Shown piece after piece: positions 1 through 7,096 of a stretch of 64,000 nucleotides of DNA; the stretch's first letter is position 1; every line of letters starts with the position of its first letter. Source of the DNA: RGIG3009 sp045596745. Lineage in GTDB: Bacteria > Bacillota > Clostridia > Oscillospirales > Acutalibacteraceae. The DNA lies in the NCBI GenBank assembly GCA_045596745.1, contig JAZODA010000023.1, forward strand, positions 1 to 64,000. Reading direction: 5' to 3'. A program made the position numbers and the translations under genes. Under the pieces are notes generated by a model. The model was not told where the DNA came from. It did not search any database and saw only the letters and a list, made by a program, of their open reading frames with translations.

Positions 1-95
1 GGACCGCCGTACTGACTAATGATGATCTGCGCGTACTTCGGGTTGGGTGTTGCAATCTTCACCGGATACTGCAACGCTTTTTCATATTGCCACAT
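1..95 (-). CDS. cotJC: Spore coat protein CotJC, manganese-catalase family (5' part only)
   Basis: Only the first 31 codons lie in the window; the gene runs off the left edge. The translation begins MWQYEKALQYPVKI and continues into TPNPKYAQIIISQYGG, which matches the conserved amino terminus of CotJC proteins (MW-YEK-LQYPVKI ... I-QYGG). CotJC is a dimanganese-catalase-like protein of the inner spore coat. The metal ligands are outside the window. The ATG lies 3 bases after the cotJB stop, so it is the third gene of a cotJABC operon. The order and motifs make the identification firm despite the truncation. Confidence 0.85.
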   Translation of the reverse strand, partial: MWQYEKALQYPVKIATPNPKYAQIIISQYGG

Positions 96-98
96 AAC

Positions 99-365
99 TT
101 AGTTGCACCCCTTTCCGTTTTCCCACGGCCACGGGCCGTCGACCCAATCCCAATGATGCTCGCCCACAGCGTCACGCGAGGTCAGCACAAGCGGCCCGTA
201 CTGCGCTTCGTATTCGTCTGTCAGGCGGCACTGCTCCTCCATCAGCTCACGGCGTTTGGCAAGCGCAGCAGGACAAGTGGGGTGCGTGTCCAGATACAAC
301 GTCATTTCCCACACCGCAAAGGCATACGCGCCAATGCGGCGGCGGAGAGCCAGTTTCTCATCCAC
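99..365 (-). CDS. cotJB: Spore coat protein CotJB
   Basis: This 88-residue protein carries the CotJB signature: YLDTHP around residues 24-29, YGPL around 56-59 and the carboxy-terminal WVDGPWPWE. The length is typical for the family. CotJB is needed with CotJA and CotJC for assembly of this coat layer in the mother cell; its biochemical function is not established. The start is GTG at 365 and overlaps the end of cotJA by 8 bases, which suggests translational coupling. Confidence 0.9.
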   Translation of the reverse strand: MDEKLALRRRIGAYAFAVWEMTLYLDTHPTCPAALAKRRELMEEQCRLTDEYEAQYGPLVLTSRDAVGEHHWDWVDGPWPWENGKGCN

Positions 366-636
366 GGCAAGACCCTCCCACCATCAGCGGCTTATCCAGG
401 TCGGGAAACAGCGTTCCCCGCATAAGCGCATTTTCCGGCTCGTAAACCGAGTCCAGCGGTTGCGACAGCACATATGCCATCGCCAGCACCATCGACGCGC
501 AATCGTTGTCCGCAACAACGGTGCGCTCTTCGCGCGACGCACAGCCACACGCCATCGGCTGGCGGTTCTGTGGCGGCATCGGCGACGGATAGCGGCGCGG
601 CATACTGCCGTAGCGCATACCGGATACATTACCCAA
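358..636 (-). CDS. cotJA: Spore coat-associated protein CotJA
   Basis: This 92-residue protein ends in the CotJA motif: LAMAYVLSQPLDSVYEP, then GTLFPDLDKP. I chose the TTG start at 634-636 because an AGGAG sits 9 bases upstream of it; the first in-frame ATG, at codon 7, has no such site. CotJA is the first gene of the coat operon and helps recruit CotJC to the spore. The amino-terminal third is rich in Pro, Met and Arg and not conserved. Expression is expected in the sporulating mother cell under SigE. Confidence 0.9.
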   Translation of the reverse strand: MGNVSGMRYGSMPRRYPSPMPPQNRQPMACGCASREERTVVADNDCASMVLAMAYVLSQPLDSVYEPENALMRGTLFPDLDKPLMVGGSCRG

Positions 637-686
637 TGTGATTCGCTCCTTTTTCTGAATTCGGGAGCGTTTTACGCTCCCTTACC

Positions 687-710
687 AGTGTATGAAGCGG
701 TGGAAAATAT
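687..710 (-). promoter_or_regulatory. Candidate SigE promoter of the cotJ operon
   Basis: On the minus strand CATACACT (687-694) matches the SigE -10 consensus CATACAnT. ATATT (706-710) resembles the -35, but the 11-base gap is 2-3 bases short of the usual spacing. A perfect 7-bp hairpin, GGGAGCG with CGCTCCC (663-681), lies between this site and cotJA in the presumed leader. The cotJ family is SigE-controlled in Bacillus; the assignment here is inferred. Confidence 0.35.
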
Positions 711-716
711 GGTGAC

Positions 717-749
717 AAAAAACCGCCTCGGATACGCTCCGAGGCGGTT
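717..749 (-). terminator. Terminator of the cdaA-cdaR unit
   Basis: A 12-bp stem (721-732 with 738-749, 5-base loop) is followed on the minus strand by six T residues (717-722). It lies just downstream of the cdaR stop codon. Confidence 0.85.
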
Positions 750-763
750 GTGTTAACAAGATA

Positions 764-2152
764 TCAGTTCGCAGCGGTGCGGGCGGCATCGTCCACCGAC
801 AGCTGCACACGGTATTCGTCCAAATCGGCGGATTCTTCGCCGTAGTAGACCCACACCGAGGGGTAGTTCGGCACGGTGATGCGCACCTCAGGCTCGGTGT
901 AACCCGACGCACCGGTCAAGTCCACCGTCAGCACCAAATCGGCTTCGCGGATGCGGTTGAGCACCGAGCGGGATTCGCCGCACAGCACAATACCGCTGAC
1001 GAGCTGTGCCTGACCGCCGTAAAGCGATGCCACCTGACCGTCGCCCAGACCGACGATGGTAAGGTCGGTGATGCTGTCCACACGATAGCTGGTCTCCACC
1101 GTCTTGTACTTGGCAACCGACAGCTGAATCAGCACCTCGGAGCTGCCGTTAATCGGCTCAACGCCATCGGGCAGCACCAGCTGGCGGGGAATCGGCTCGC
1201 CGTTCGGCAGAATGTGATCGAAATCAATCGCGCCGATATCCAGCGTATCGCCCAGCGCTTCCAGCGCATCGGATTCGCCCACCAGCGTCAGCGTGGTAAT
1301 CGGCGATTTGTCAATGGGATTGAGCAGCGTGACCAAGCCGTCCGTCTTCAGGCCGCTCGGCAGGTTATCCAGCGCATAGACAAGCTCCACCGTCTTGGTC
1401 GCGCGAATCGGCACCGTCATAATCACGGTACGGTCGGCGCTGCCCACAATGGTGCAGGAGGAAAGATCCACCGTCTGCCCCTGCTCGTTGTACGCCACCA
1501 GACGCGCTTTCAGATGGGAGGTCTTGGACAGCAGATGCGTGCCGTCCAGCACCACACCGACCTCCGCAATCTGGGAGGTGATGGTCTCGGGGCCTTCAAT
1601 CTGCACACGGCCGTCCTTTACCACCGCGCTGTCCAGCGAAATGGCGCGCTTGGGCAGGTACTGCTTGCTTTCGTCCACAGCGGACACATCCAGCAGCTGC
1701 TTATCCTCATCGGTAAAGCGCACCGGATAGAAATCGTTGGTCCACTTTTCGCATTCCACCGTGATTGCGGCAGGCGAAATGGAGTTGATGGTGTAGTCGG
1801 TATACCGTCCCACCTTGGAGACGTTGAGCGACACATAGGAACGACCGGGGCCCTGAATATCCGACAAGTCGGGCTTGATTTCCAAATCGGCGGCGGTCAG
1901 GCTGTAAATCACCGAGCGCGTACCCTCCACCGTGATGTTGACGGTAAAGGTATCTTCGCCGATGACACGCAGGTTGTCGTACTCGGCACTGGTATCGGTC
2001 AGGTCGACCTTGACCGTGGCGGTAACGGTGCGCTGCTGCACGTTGCCCGGACCGAACGAGATGATGGCCCACACCGCCACAGCGACGGCCAGCGAGAAGA
2101 TAATCATCACGCGATCTTTATGGAGCAGAGCGTTCAAAGAAAACTTCTTCAT
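764..2152 (-). CDS. cdaR: CdaR/YbbR-domain regulator of the diadenylate cyclase
   Basis: A 462-residue protein with one amino-terminal membrane segment (about residues 14-35) followed by tandem YbbR repeats of roughly 80-90 residues facing outside. A recurring cue is a VxVxG element, as in NITVEGTRSVI and IEGPETI. YbbR proteins bind and modulate the membrane diadenylate cyclase CdaA, so this partner probably tunes c-di-AMP synthesis. I chose the ATG at 2150-2152: it overlaps the cdaA stop and has GGAGG 11 bases upstream, whereas the upstream in-frame GTG lies inside that ribosome site. CdaA-CdaR adjacency is widely conserved in Firmicutes. Confidence 0.85.
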   Translation of the reverse strand: MKKFSLNALLHKDRVMIIFSLAVAVAVWAIISFGPGNVQQRTVTATVKVDLTDTSAEYDNLRVIGEDTFTVNITVEGTRSVIYSLTAADLEIKPDLSDIQGPGRSYVSLNVSKVGRYTDYTINSISPAAITVECEKWTNDFYPVRFTDEDKQLLDVSAVDESKQYLPKRAISLDSAVVKDGRVQIEGPETITSQIAEVGVVLDGTHLLSKTSHLKARLVAYNEQGQTVDLSSCTIVGSADRTVIMTVPIRATKTVELVYALDNLPSGLKTDGLVTLLNPIDKSPITTLTLVGESDALEALGDTLDIGAIDFDHILPNGEPIPRQLVLPDGVEPINGSSEVLIQLSVAKYKTVETSYRVDSITDLTIVGLGDGQVASLYGGQAQLVSGIVLCGESRSVLNRIREADLVLTVDLTGASGYTEPEVRITVPNYPSVWVYYGEESADLDEYRVQLSVDDAARTAAN

Positions 2153-3066
2153 TTCTTGAACCACCTCCGCACCAGATTCAGAACCTTATGGTTTTCCATT
2201 TCCTCATCGGTCAGCACGCTGCTCCAGATAATCTCTTTTTCAAGATACGCGGTCAGCGTTTCGGCGGTGTAATCACGGGTAAGCTCGCCGCCCTTGGCCA
2301 CCGAGATGATGCCCGTCTCTTCCGAGACGATGACCACGATGGCATCGGAGTTTTCGCTCATACCCACTGCCGCGCGGTGACGCGTGCCGAGGCTGCTGCT
2401 GAGCGAGGCGTTGCGCGCCAGCGGCAGAATACAGCCGGCGGCAAACACACGGGCATCACGCAGGATGGTCGCACCGTCGTGCAGCGGCGCTTTGTTGAAG
2501 AAGATGTTGCCGAGCAGCTCGGGGGTCGCATCGGCGTTGAGCTCGGTACCGGTCTGCGCGATTTCGCCCAAACGGGTGTTGCGCTCAATAACGATGAGTG
2601 CGCCCATACGCTGCTCTTTCAGCGATTCGGCGGTCTTGCACACCGCGCCAATCGCCTTTTTCCAGCGTTCGATGAAGTCGCGGCTTTCGGCGCTGCTGGC
2701 GCCCTGAATACGGAAGCGGGAGAAGCCGGAATGACCCATATGCTCCAGCGCACGACGCAGCTCGGGCTGGAAGATAATCGCCAGAATGATGAGGATGTTA
2801 TCCATCAGCACCTGCAAGAGGTACTTCATCGTTGTCAGGCCGAAGAGATAGGCCGCACCGTAAGCAACACCAAGCAGCAAGAAGCCCTTGAGCAATTGTT
2901 CGGCACGGGAATCGCGCACCAGCTTGATAATGCCGTACACCGCCACCGCCACGACAAGAATATCCAGCGTATCGGTGATGGGATGATACGAGCGGAAGAA
3001 CATCAATATATTGTCCCACAAGGTCGCAAAAAATTCAGCCAACGTACTCACCTGCTTTCCGAACAT
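2149..3066 (-). CDS. cdaA: Diadenylate cyclase CdaA
   Basis: This 305-residue enzyme makes c-di-AMP from two ATP molecules at the membrane. Three hydrophobic segments fill residues 35-100 (including ILVVAVAVYGIIKLV and LIILAIIFQ). The DisA_N/DAC domain follows with its diagnostic DGA (residues 197-199) and GTRHR (227-231). The length and order match the CdaA/YbbP family. c-di-AMP controls potassium and osmolyte transport and cell-wall homeostasis in Firmicutes. It forms an operon with cdaR (4-base overlap) and starts 24 bases after the upstream desulfurase gene. The ATG at 3066 has only a weak ribosome site, so the start is less certain than the identity. Confidence 0.93.
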   Translation of the reverse strand: MFGKQVSTLAEFFATLWDNILMFFRSYHPITDTLDILVVAVAVYGIIKLVRDSRAEQLLKGFLLLGVAYGAAYLFGLTTMKYLLQVLMDNILIILAIIFQPELRRALEHMGHSGFSRFRIQGASSAESRDFIERWKKAIGAVCKTAESLKEQRMGALIVIERNTRLGEIAQTGTELNADATPELLGNIFFNKAPLHDGATILRDARVFAAGCILPLARNASLSSSLGTRHRAAVGMSENSDAIVVIVSEETGIISVAKGGELTRDYTAETLTAYLEKEIIWSSVLTDEEMENHKVLNLVRRWFKK

Positions 3067-3090
3067 CCATCTAAAAAGTTCTATACTTAT

Positions 3091-4263
3091 TTATTGTAAC
3101 ATACTCTGCGATGATTGCAAGGATTTTCTTGCAATTTTGCACAAGTTTTTCGCCGTCTTGTCCACCTCATCCGTCGAAGTGAACACCGACGGACACAGCC
3201 GGACCGCTCCCTCTCCGAGCGTACCCAACAAACGGTGGGCGCTCGGCGCACAATGCAAGCCTGCGCGCACCGCAATACCTGCCTCAGCAAGCGCACCTGC
3301 CACCGCTTCGGAGGGCAGTCCTGCCACCGTCAGCGTCACGAGCGGCACGGTATACAGCGGATGCGGACGGCGGGTGTGCAGTGTGATTCCCCTCTCCCCC
3401 GAAAGCGCGTCATACAAGCGGCGCATCAGCGCAGTTTCTTTGACAAGCAACGCCTCTCGCCCGTGTGCCTGCACGAACCGCACACCGGCGTGCAGTCCGC
3501 AGATGCCCGGCACGTTCAGCGTTCCGCTTTCCAGACGGTCGGGCAGCTCCTCCGGCTGTGCCGCCTGCAGCGAGAGACTGCCTGTGCCGCCCTCCAGCAG
3601 TGTTTCGAGCGAAACACCGCCACGGCAGAGCAGCACCCCTGTTCCCATCGGGCCATACAAGGCTTTATGACCCGGCAGGCACAAAAAGCTGATGTTGTCA
3701 CGCGCCATATCAATGGGCAGCACCCCTGCGCTTTGGGCGGCATCCACCGCAAACGGAATCCCGAACCGCCGAGCTAGAGCACCAATCTCCCGAATCGGCA
3801 GCCGCCAGCCGCCCACGTTGGAGGCGTGGGTACACAGTATGAGCCGTGTATCGGGGCGTATCGCCTGTCGGAAGCTCTCCACCGTCGCGGCGGTATCGTT
3901 CGGGAAAATCGCCGCCTCGCTCACCGTCACACCACGCCCTGCGAGCGCGTGCAGCGGACGGATGACGGCGTTATGCTCGCAGCTCGAAATCACCGCGTGT
4001 CCTCCGCCGCCGAGCAAGCCCTTGATGACGTAATTCAGCGAGGCAGTGCAGTTTGGCGTGAACACCACGCCGCTCGGATCGTCCGACCCAAAGAACTCCG
4101 CCAACGTTTCGCGGCAGGCGAACACCTCGGCGGCAGAAGCCATCGCCATGGCATGTCCGCCGCGCCCGGGGTTTGCGCCGAAACGAGAAAACGCCTCCTC
4201 CACAGCCAGCCGCACCGAAGGCGGCTTGGGATATGTGGTGGCGGCGTTGTCCAGATAAATCAC
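3091..4263 (-). CDS. Cysteine desulfurase-like PLP enzyme (EF2568 type)
   Basis: This 390-residue class V aminotransferase-fold enzyme is expected to remove sulfur (or selenium) from cysteine as a protein persulfide. Visible landmarks are IYLDNAATTYPKP at the amino terminus, SCEHNAV (His97), DAAQSAG (174-180), the PLP lysine in PGHK (Lys200) and the persulfide cysteine in AGLHCAPSAH (Cys338). These fit the EF2568/TIGR01977 branch better than IscS or SufS. The GTG start (4261-4263) overlaps the DUF3343 stop as GTGA and the protein begins directly at the conserved LDNAATT region; longer readings run through the upstream gene. That branch is commonly found beside DUF3343 and selenium genes, but no selD or yedF is visible here. 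Confidence 0.85.
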   Translation of the reverse strand: MIYLDNAATTYPKPPSVRLAVEEAFSRFGANPGRGGHAMAMASAAEVFACRETLAEFFGSDDPSGVVFTPNCTASLNYVIKGLLGGGGHAVISSCEHNAVIRPLHALAGRGVTVSEAAIFPNDTAATVESFRQAIRPDTRLILCTHASNVGGWRLPIREIGALARRFGIPFAVDAAQSAGVLPIDMARDNISFLCLPGHKALYGPMGTGVLLCRGGVSLETLLEGGTGSLSLQAAQPEELPDRLESGTLNVPGICGLHAGVRFVQAHGREALLVKETALMRRLYDALSGERGITLHTRRPHPLYTVPLVTLTVAGLPSEAVAGALAEAGIAVRAGLHCAPSAHRLLGTLGEGAVRLCPSVFTSTDEVDKTAKNLCKIARKSLQSSQSMLQ

Positions 4264-4487
4264 CGTGGCGCACCCCCACCCGCAACGCGCAGAATACGGA
4301 TTCCTGCGCGGCGAAGCTGTTCCACAGCGTCTGTGCCGCCACGAACCAGCAGGCTGTATCCACAGCCGGCGTCCTCGCTTACGTTGGCGGCACGTTGTAT
4401 ATGCACGGTGTAGCCCTGCTTTTCCAGCACCCGCTTGCCGTGCATTGCGTTGGTGACAGAGCTGACGTAAATCGTTGTCCATTCCAT
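4260..4487 (-). CDS. DUF3343 small protein, putative Se/S carrier
   Basis: A 75-residue protein matching DUF3343: a short beta-alpha fold with HGKRVLEKQGY near the start, SEDAGCGYSLLV in the middle and a short hydrophobic end. The Cys-Gly in the middle is the likely carrier residue. DUF3343 proteins are annotated as putative selenium or sulfur carriers and typically sit next to EF2568-type desulfurases, as here, where the stop overlaps the next start. The start ATG has AGGTGA 6-7 bases upstream. Function is inferred from family and neighbourhood only. Confidence 0.75.
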   Translation of the reverse strand: MEWTTIYVSSVTNAMHGKRVLEKQGYTVHIQRAANVSEDAGCGYSLLVRGGTDAVEQLRRAGIRILRVAGGGAPR

Positions 4488-4531
4488 TGGTCTCACCTCA
4501 TGACCAATATATGCGAAACGGACGGGTGGTG

Positions 4532-4942
4532 TCACCGTCGGCTGTCGAGATATTCCTGCAAAATGATGGTCGCGGACACGGTATCCACAATCGCCTTGCG
4601 CTTTTTGCCGCGCACGTTGGTCTCGTTGAGGAAGCCGATGGCGGAGACGGTGGTCAGTCGCTCGTCCCACAGCGCCACAGGCAGTGCGGTACGCTCACGC
4701 AGCGCTTCGGCAAACGCTTCGGCGCGCTGTGCGCTTTCGCCGCGCGTGCCGTCCATATTCTTCGGGTGACCCACCACGAGCGCACGCACGCGCTCACGCT
4801 GCACCGTTTCCACCACAGTGTCCAGCAGCTTGTCCATATCCGGTTCCGCCACCGTGCCGAGCGGCGACGCGAGCATTTCCAGCTCGTCACACACCGCAAG
4901 ACCCGTCCGCGACAGACCCAAATCCACCGCCATAATTCTCAT
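4532..4942 (-). CDS. ruvX: RuvX/YqgF RNase H-fold protein (16S rRNA processing family)
   Basis: A 136-residue RNase H-like protein beginning MRIMAVDLGLSRTG, where the Asp of DLG is the first metal ligand. Further motifs are VVGHPKNMDG, ALWDERLTT and the carboxy-terminal DTVSATIILQEYL. The family processes the 16S rRNA 5' end and has been proposed as a Holliday-junction resolvase. The start was moved to the ATG at 4942, which gives the usual family length; the longer reading extends across the promoter. It is the first gene of a minus-strand unit leading into the DUF3343 gene after 44 bases. Confidence 0.9.
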   Translation of the reverse strand: MRIMAVDLGLSRTGLAVCDELEMLASPLGTVAEPDMDKLLDTVVETVQRERVRALVVGHPKNMDGTRGESAQRAEAFAEALRERTALPVALWDERLTTVSAIGFLNETNVRGKKRKAIVDTVSATIILQEYLDSRR

Positions 4943-4975
4943 CCTGCATCGACCCCTTGTCTCTCTTTCATTTTC

Positions 4976-5004
4976 AGTATACCACATCCCCCTCGATTTG
5001 GCAA
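4976..5004 (-). promoter_or_regulatory. Sigma-A promoter of ruvX
   Basis: TTGCCA (4999-5004), a 17-base spacer and TATACT (4976-4981) on the minus strand, with TGG directly before the -10. It ends about 33 bases upstream of the ruvX ATG. Confidence 0.8.
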
Positions 5005-5110
5005 ATGCTTTTACTTTCCGCAACAACCGCCATCAAAACTTTCATAATTCGTCAGAAAAGCAGTTTTTTGTCTCCCAGAGCCGTTTTTTTGAAGTTTTTT
5101 TCCAAACCTC

Positions 5111-5139
5111 TTGCAATCCGAAAAACACCTTGCTATAAT
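5111..5139 (+). promoter_or_regulatory. Sigma-A promoter of gdhA
   Basis: TTGCAA (5111-5116), 17-base spacer, TATAAT (5134-5139) with a TGC extension. GGAG at 5161-5164 precedes the ATG by 9 bases. The near-consensus promoter suggests high expression. Confidence 0.88.
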
Positions 5140-5173
5140 AGAACCATCTTTTTATTCAAAGGAGTAATGGTTT

Positions 5174-6514
5174 ATGTCGTACGTTGAGTCCGTTTACGAA
5201 TCCGTTGTTCGCAAGAACCCCGGTGAGCCGGAATTCCACCAGGCCGTTAAAGAGGTTCTGGAATCCCTCGCCCCTGTTGTTGCGAAGCATCCCGAATACG
5301 AGGCTGCCGGCCTTCTCGAGCGTATTGTCGAGCCCGAGCGCGTGATTATGTTCCGCGTTTCCTGGACTGACGATGCCGGTAAGGTGCAGGTCAACCGCGG
5401 TTATCGTGTGCAGTTCAACAGCGCCATCGGCCCCTACAAGGGCGGTCTGCGCTTCCATCCGTCTGTCAACCTGAACATCATCAAGTTCCTCGGTTTCGAG
5501 CAGACCTTCAAGAACTCCCTGACCGGTCTGCCGATCGGCGGCGGTAAGGGCGGCTCCGATTTCGATCCTCGCGTCAAGAGCGATGCGGAGATCATGCGTT
5601 TCTGCCAGGCCTTCATGACCGAGCTGTGCCGTCACATCGGCTCGCATGTGGACGTTCCCGCCGGTGATATCGGCGTGGGCGGTCGCGAAATCGGCTACCT
5701 GTTCGGCCAGTACAAGCGCATCAAGAACAACTTCGAAAACGCTGTCCTCACCGGTAAGGGTATCCCCTACGGCGGCAGCCTGATCCGTCCCGAAGCCACC
5801 GGCTACGGCGCTGTGTATTTCTGCGACGAAATGCTCAAGAGCTTCGGCGAGGATATCAAAGGCAAGACCTTCGCTGTGTCCGGCTTCGGTAACGTGGCTT
5901 GGGGCGCTGTGCTGAAGATCAACCAGCTCGGCGGTAAGGTTCTGACCATCTCCGGTCCTGACGGCTACGTCTACGACGAAGACGGCATCACCGAGGAGAA
6001 GGCCGCTTACATGCTGGAGATGCGTTCCTCCGGCCGCGACAAGGTGCAGGACTACGCCGACAAGTTCGGTGCGAAGTTCTTCGCCGGCGAGAAGCCGTGG
6101 GGCGTCAAGGTGGATGTCTGCCTGCCCTGCGCTACGCAGAACGAAGTCCGCATCGAGGATGCGAAGAAGATGGTCGCCAACGGTCTGAAGTACTATGTTG
6201 AGGTCGCCAATATGCCCACCACGGCTGAAGCGGTCGAGTACCTGAAGGAGAACGGCGTTATCATCGCTCCCTCCAAGGCTGTCAACGCCGGCGGCGTGGC
6301 TGTTTCCGCTCTGGAAATGAGCCAGAACAGCCTGCGTATGTCCTGGAGCGAGGCTGAGGTTGACGAGAAGCTGCACGGCATCATGGTCAACATCTACAAG
6401 GCTCTGTCCACCGCTGCCAAGGAGTACGGTATGGAAGGCAACCTGATCGCCGGTGCGAACATCGCCGGCTTCCAGAAGGTCGCCGATGCCATGATGGCTC
6501 AGGGTATTGTCTAA
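5174..6514 (+). CDS. gdhA: Glutamate dehydrogenase, hexameric (probably NADP-dependent)
   Basis: A 446-residue enzyme interconverting 2-oxoglutarate plus ammonia and glutamate. Substrate-binding motifs are GPYKGGLRFHPSV (Lys89), EQTFKNSL (Lys113) and GGGKGGSDFDP with the catalytic Lys125. The dinucleotide-binding domain starts near FAVSGFGNVAWGA. Length and the PYKGGLRFHP form fit the 50-kDa hexameric class typical of assimilatory enzymes; NADP preference is inferred from the subclass. Codon use is strongly biased (for example CTG, GGT, AAG), consistent with high expression. It is monocistronic, with a strong promoter and terminator. Confidence 0.95.
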   Translation: MSYVESVYESVVRKNPGEPEFHQAVKEVLESLAPVVAKHPEYEAAGLLERIVEPERVIMFRVSWTDDAGKVQVNRGYRVQFNSAIGPYKGGLRFHPSVNLNIIKFLGFEQTFKNSLTGLPIGGGKGGSDFDPRVKSDAEIMRFCQAFMTELCRHIGSHVDVPAGDIGVGGREIGYLFGQYKRIKNNFENAVLTGKGIPYGGSLIRPEATGYGAVYFCDEMLKSFGEDIKGKTFAVSGFGNVAWGAVLKINQLGGKVLTISGPDGYVYDEDGITEEKAAYMLEMRSSGRDKVQDYADKFGAKFFAGEKPWGVKVDVCLPCATQNEVRIEDAKKMVANGLKYYVEVANMPTTAEAVEYLKENGVIIAPSKAVNAGGVAVSALEMSQNSLRMSWSEAEVDEKLHGIMVNIYKALSTAAKEYGMEGNLIAGANIAGFQKVADAMMAQGIV

Positions 6515-6535
6515 TCCCTACACACAACATAAAAG

Positions 6536-6570
6536 AGAGCAGGCTCATCCGAGCCTGCTCTTTTCTTTTT
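6536..6570 (+). terminator. Terminator of gdhA
   Basis: An 11-bp stem (6536-6546 with 6551-6561, ATCC loop) followed by a T-rich run to 6570. Confidence 0.92.
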
Positions 6571-6582
6571 GCCTGTTCTCGT

Positions 6583-6629
6583 CTCCCTCTGACGAGGGAG
6601 CTGTCAGCGAAGCTGACTGAGGGAGAGAG
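6583..6629 (+). repeat. Palindromic interspersed repeat, right copy of an inverted pair
   Basis: The plus strand reads CTCCCTC-TGAC-GAGGGAG, then the hairpin GTCAGC-GAA-GCTGAC, then GAGGGAGAG. It contains the last codons of the DUF559 gene. A related copy lies in the opposite orientation at 6975-7028 and a degraded one at 8980-9044. Confidence 0.75.
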
Positions 6630-6972
6630 TGTTAACCAACCGGTCAATCGCCTCGCACACACCGTTAAAATTACGGTCAACATCGGCGTTGCAAACTCGA
6701 AATACCGTCAGATTCATAGCTTCCAGTTCCTCTGCCCTCGCCTCGTCATTTTTTCTCTGTTCATCAGTGTAATGACCTCCGCCGTCCAGTTCAACGACGA
6801 GCCGCGCCTTTGCACAATAAAAATCCGCTATGTAATTACCGATTGCTTTTTGGCGTTGAAAGCGAATTGGATACCCTCTGAGGAACTCATACCACAACTT
6901 ACGTTCCCAAGGTGTCATGTTTTTTCGCATAGTCTTTGCCAAAGGTATATTGGCTCTGTTGTAATCTTTCAC
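6604..6972 (-). CDS. DUF559 (Vsr-like) endonuclease-domain protein
   Basis: A 122-residue protein with the DUF559 pattern: RKNMTPWERKLWYEFLRGY, then RFQRQKAIGNYIADFYC and the catalytic-type LVVELDGGGHY. The E-D/E-x-K-like core belongs to the Vsr/restriction-endonuclease fold, but no substrate is known. I start it at GTG 6970-6972 because GGAGGGAGA lies just upstream and DUF559 proteins usually begin M-K-x-Y-N-R. Longer readings translate repeat DNA. Both the ribosome site and the last residues (about TLSLSQLR) come from the flanking palindromic repeats, so the gene appears to be carried as part of a repeat unit. Transcription likely comes from the promoter inside the 7034-7084 repeat. Confidence 0.85.
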   Translation of the reverse strand: MKDYNRANIPLAKTMRKNMTPWERKLWYEFLRGYPIRFQRQKAIGNYIADFYCAKARLVVELDGGGHYTDEQRKNDEARAEELEAMNLTVFRVCNADVDRNFNGVCEAIDRLVNTLSLSQLR

Positions 6973-6974
6973 GG

Positions 6975-7028
6975 TCTCTCCCTCCGTCAAAACCTGCGGT
7001 TTTGCCACCTCCCTCATCAGAGGGAGGC
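6975..7028 (-). repeat. Palindromic interspersed repeat, left copy of an inverted pair
   Basis: The minus strand reads CCTCCCTC-TGAT-GAGGGAGG, GTGGC, the hairpin AAAACC-GCA-GGTTTT, then GGAGGGAGAG. The layout is the same as at 6583-6629 but inverted relative to it. The last part doubles as the ribosome site of the DUF559 gene. Confidence 0.75.
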
Positions 7029-7033
7029 CTGTG

Positions 7034-7084
7034 CTGTTTCCACTATACCACAAACAGCGGCGGAGAGCAATCCTCCGCCGCTGT
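7034..7084 (-). repeat. 51-bp terminator-plus-promoter repeat, copy 1
   Basis: Nearly identical to 11706-11756 (one mismatch). A 12-bp hairpin (7054-7065 with 7073-7084) directly follows the stop of the gene ending at 7097. Its loop holds TTGCTC (7065-7070, on the minus strand), 17 bases from TATAGT (7042-7047) with a TGG extension. It would stop upstream transcription and start transcription into the DUF559 gene. Confidence 0.7.
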
Positions 7085-7096
7085 CTTTCCACCTGT

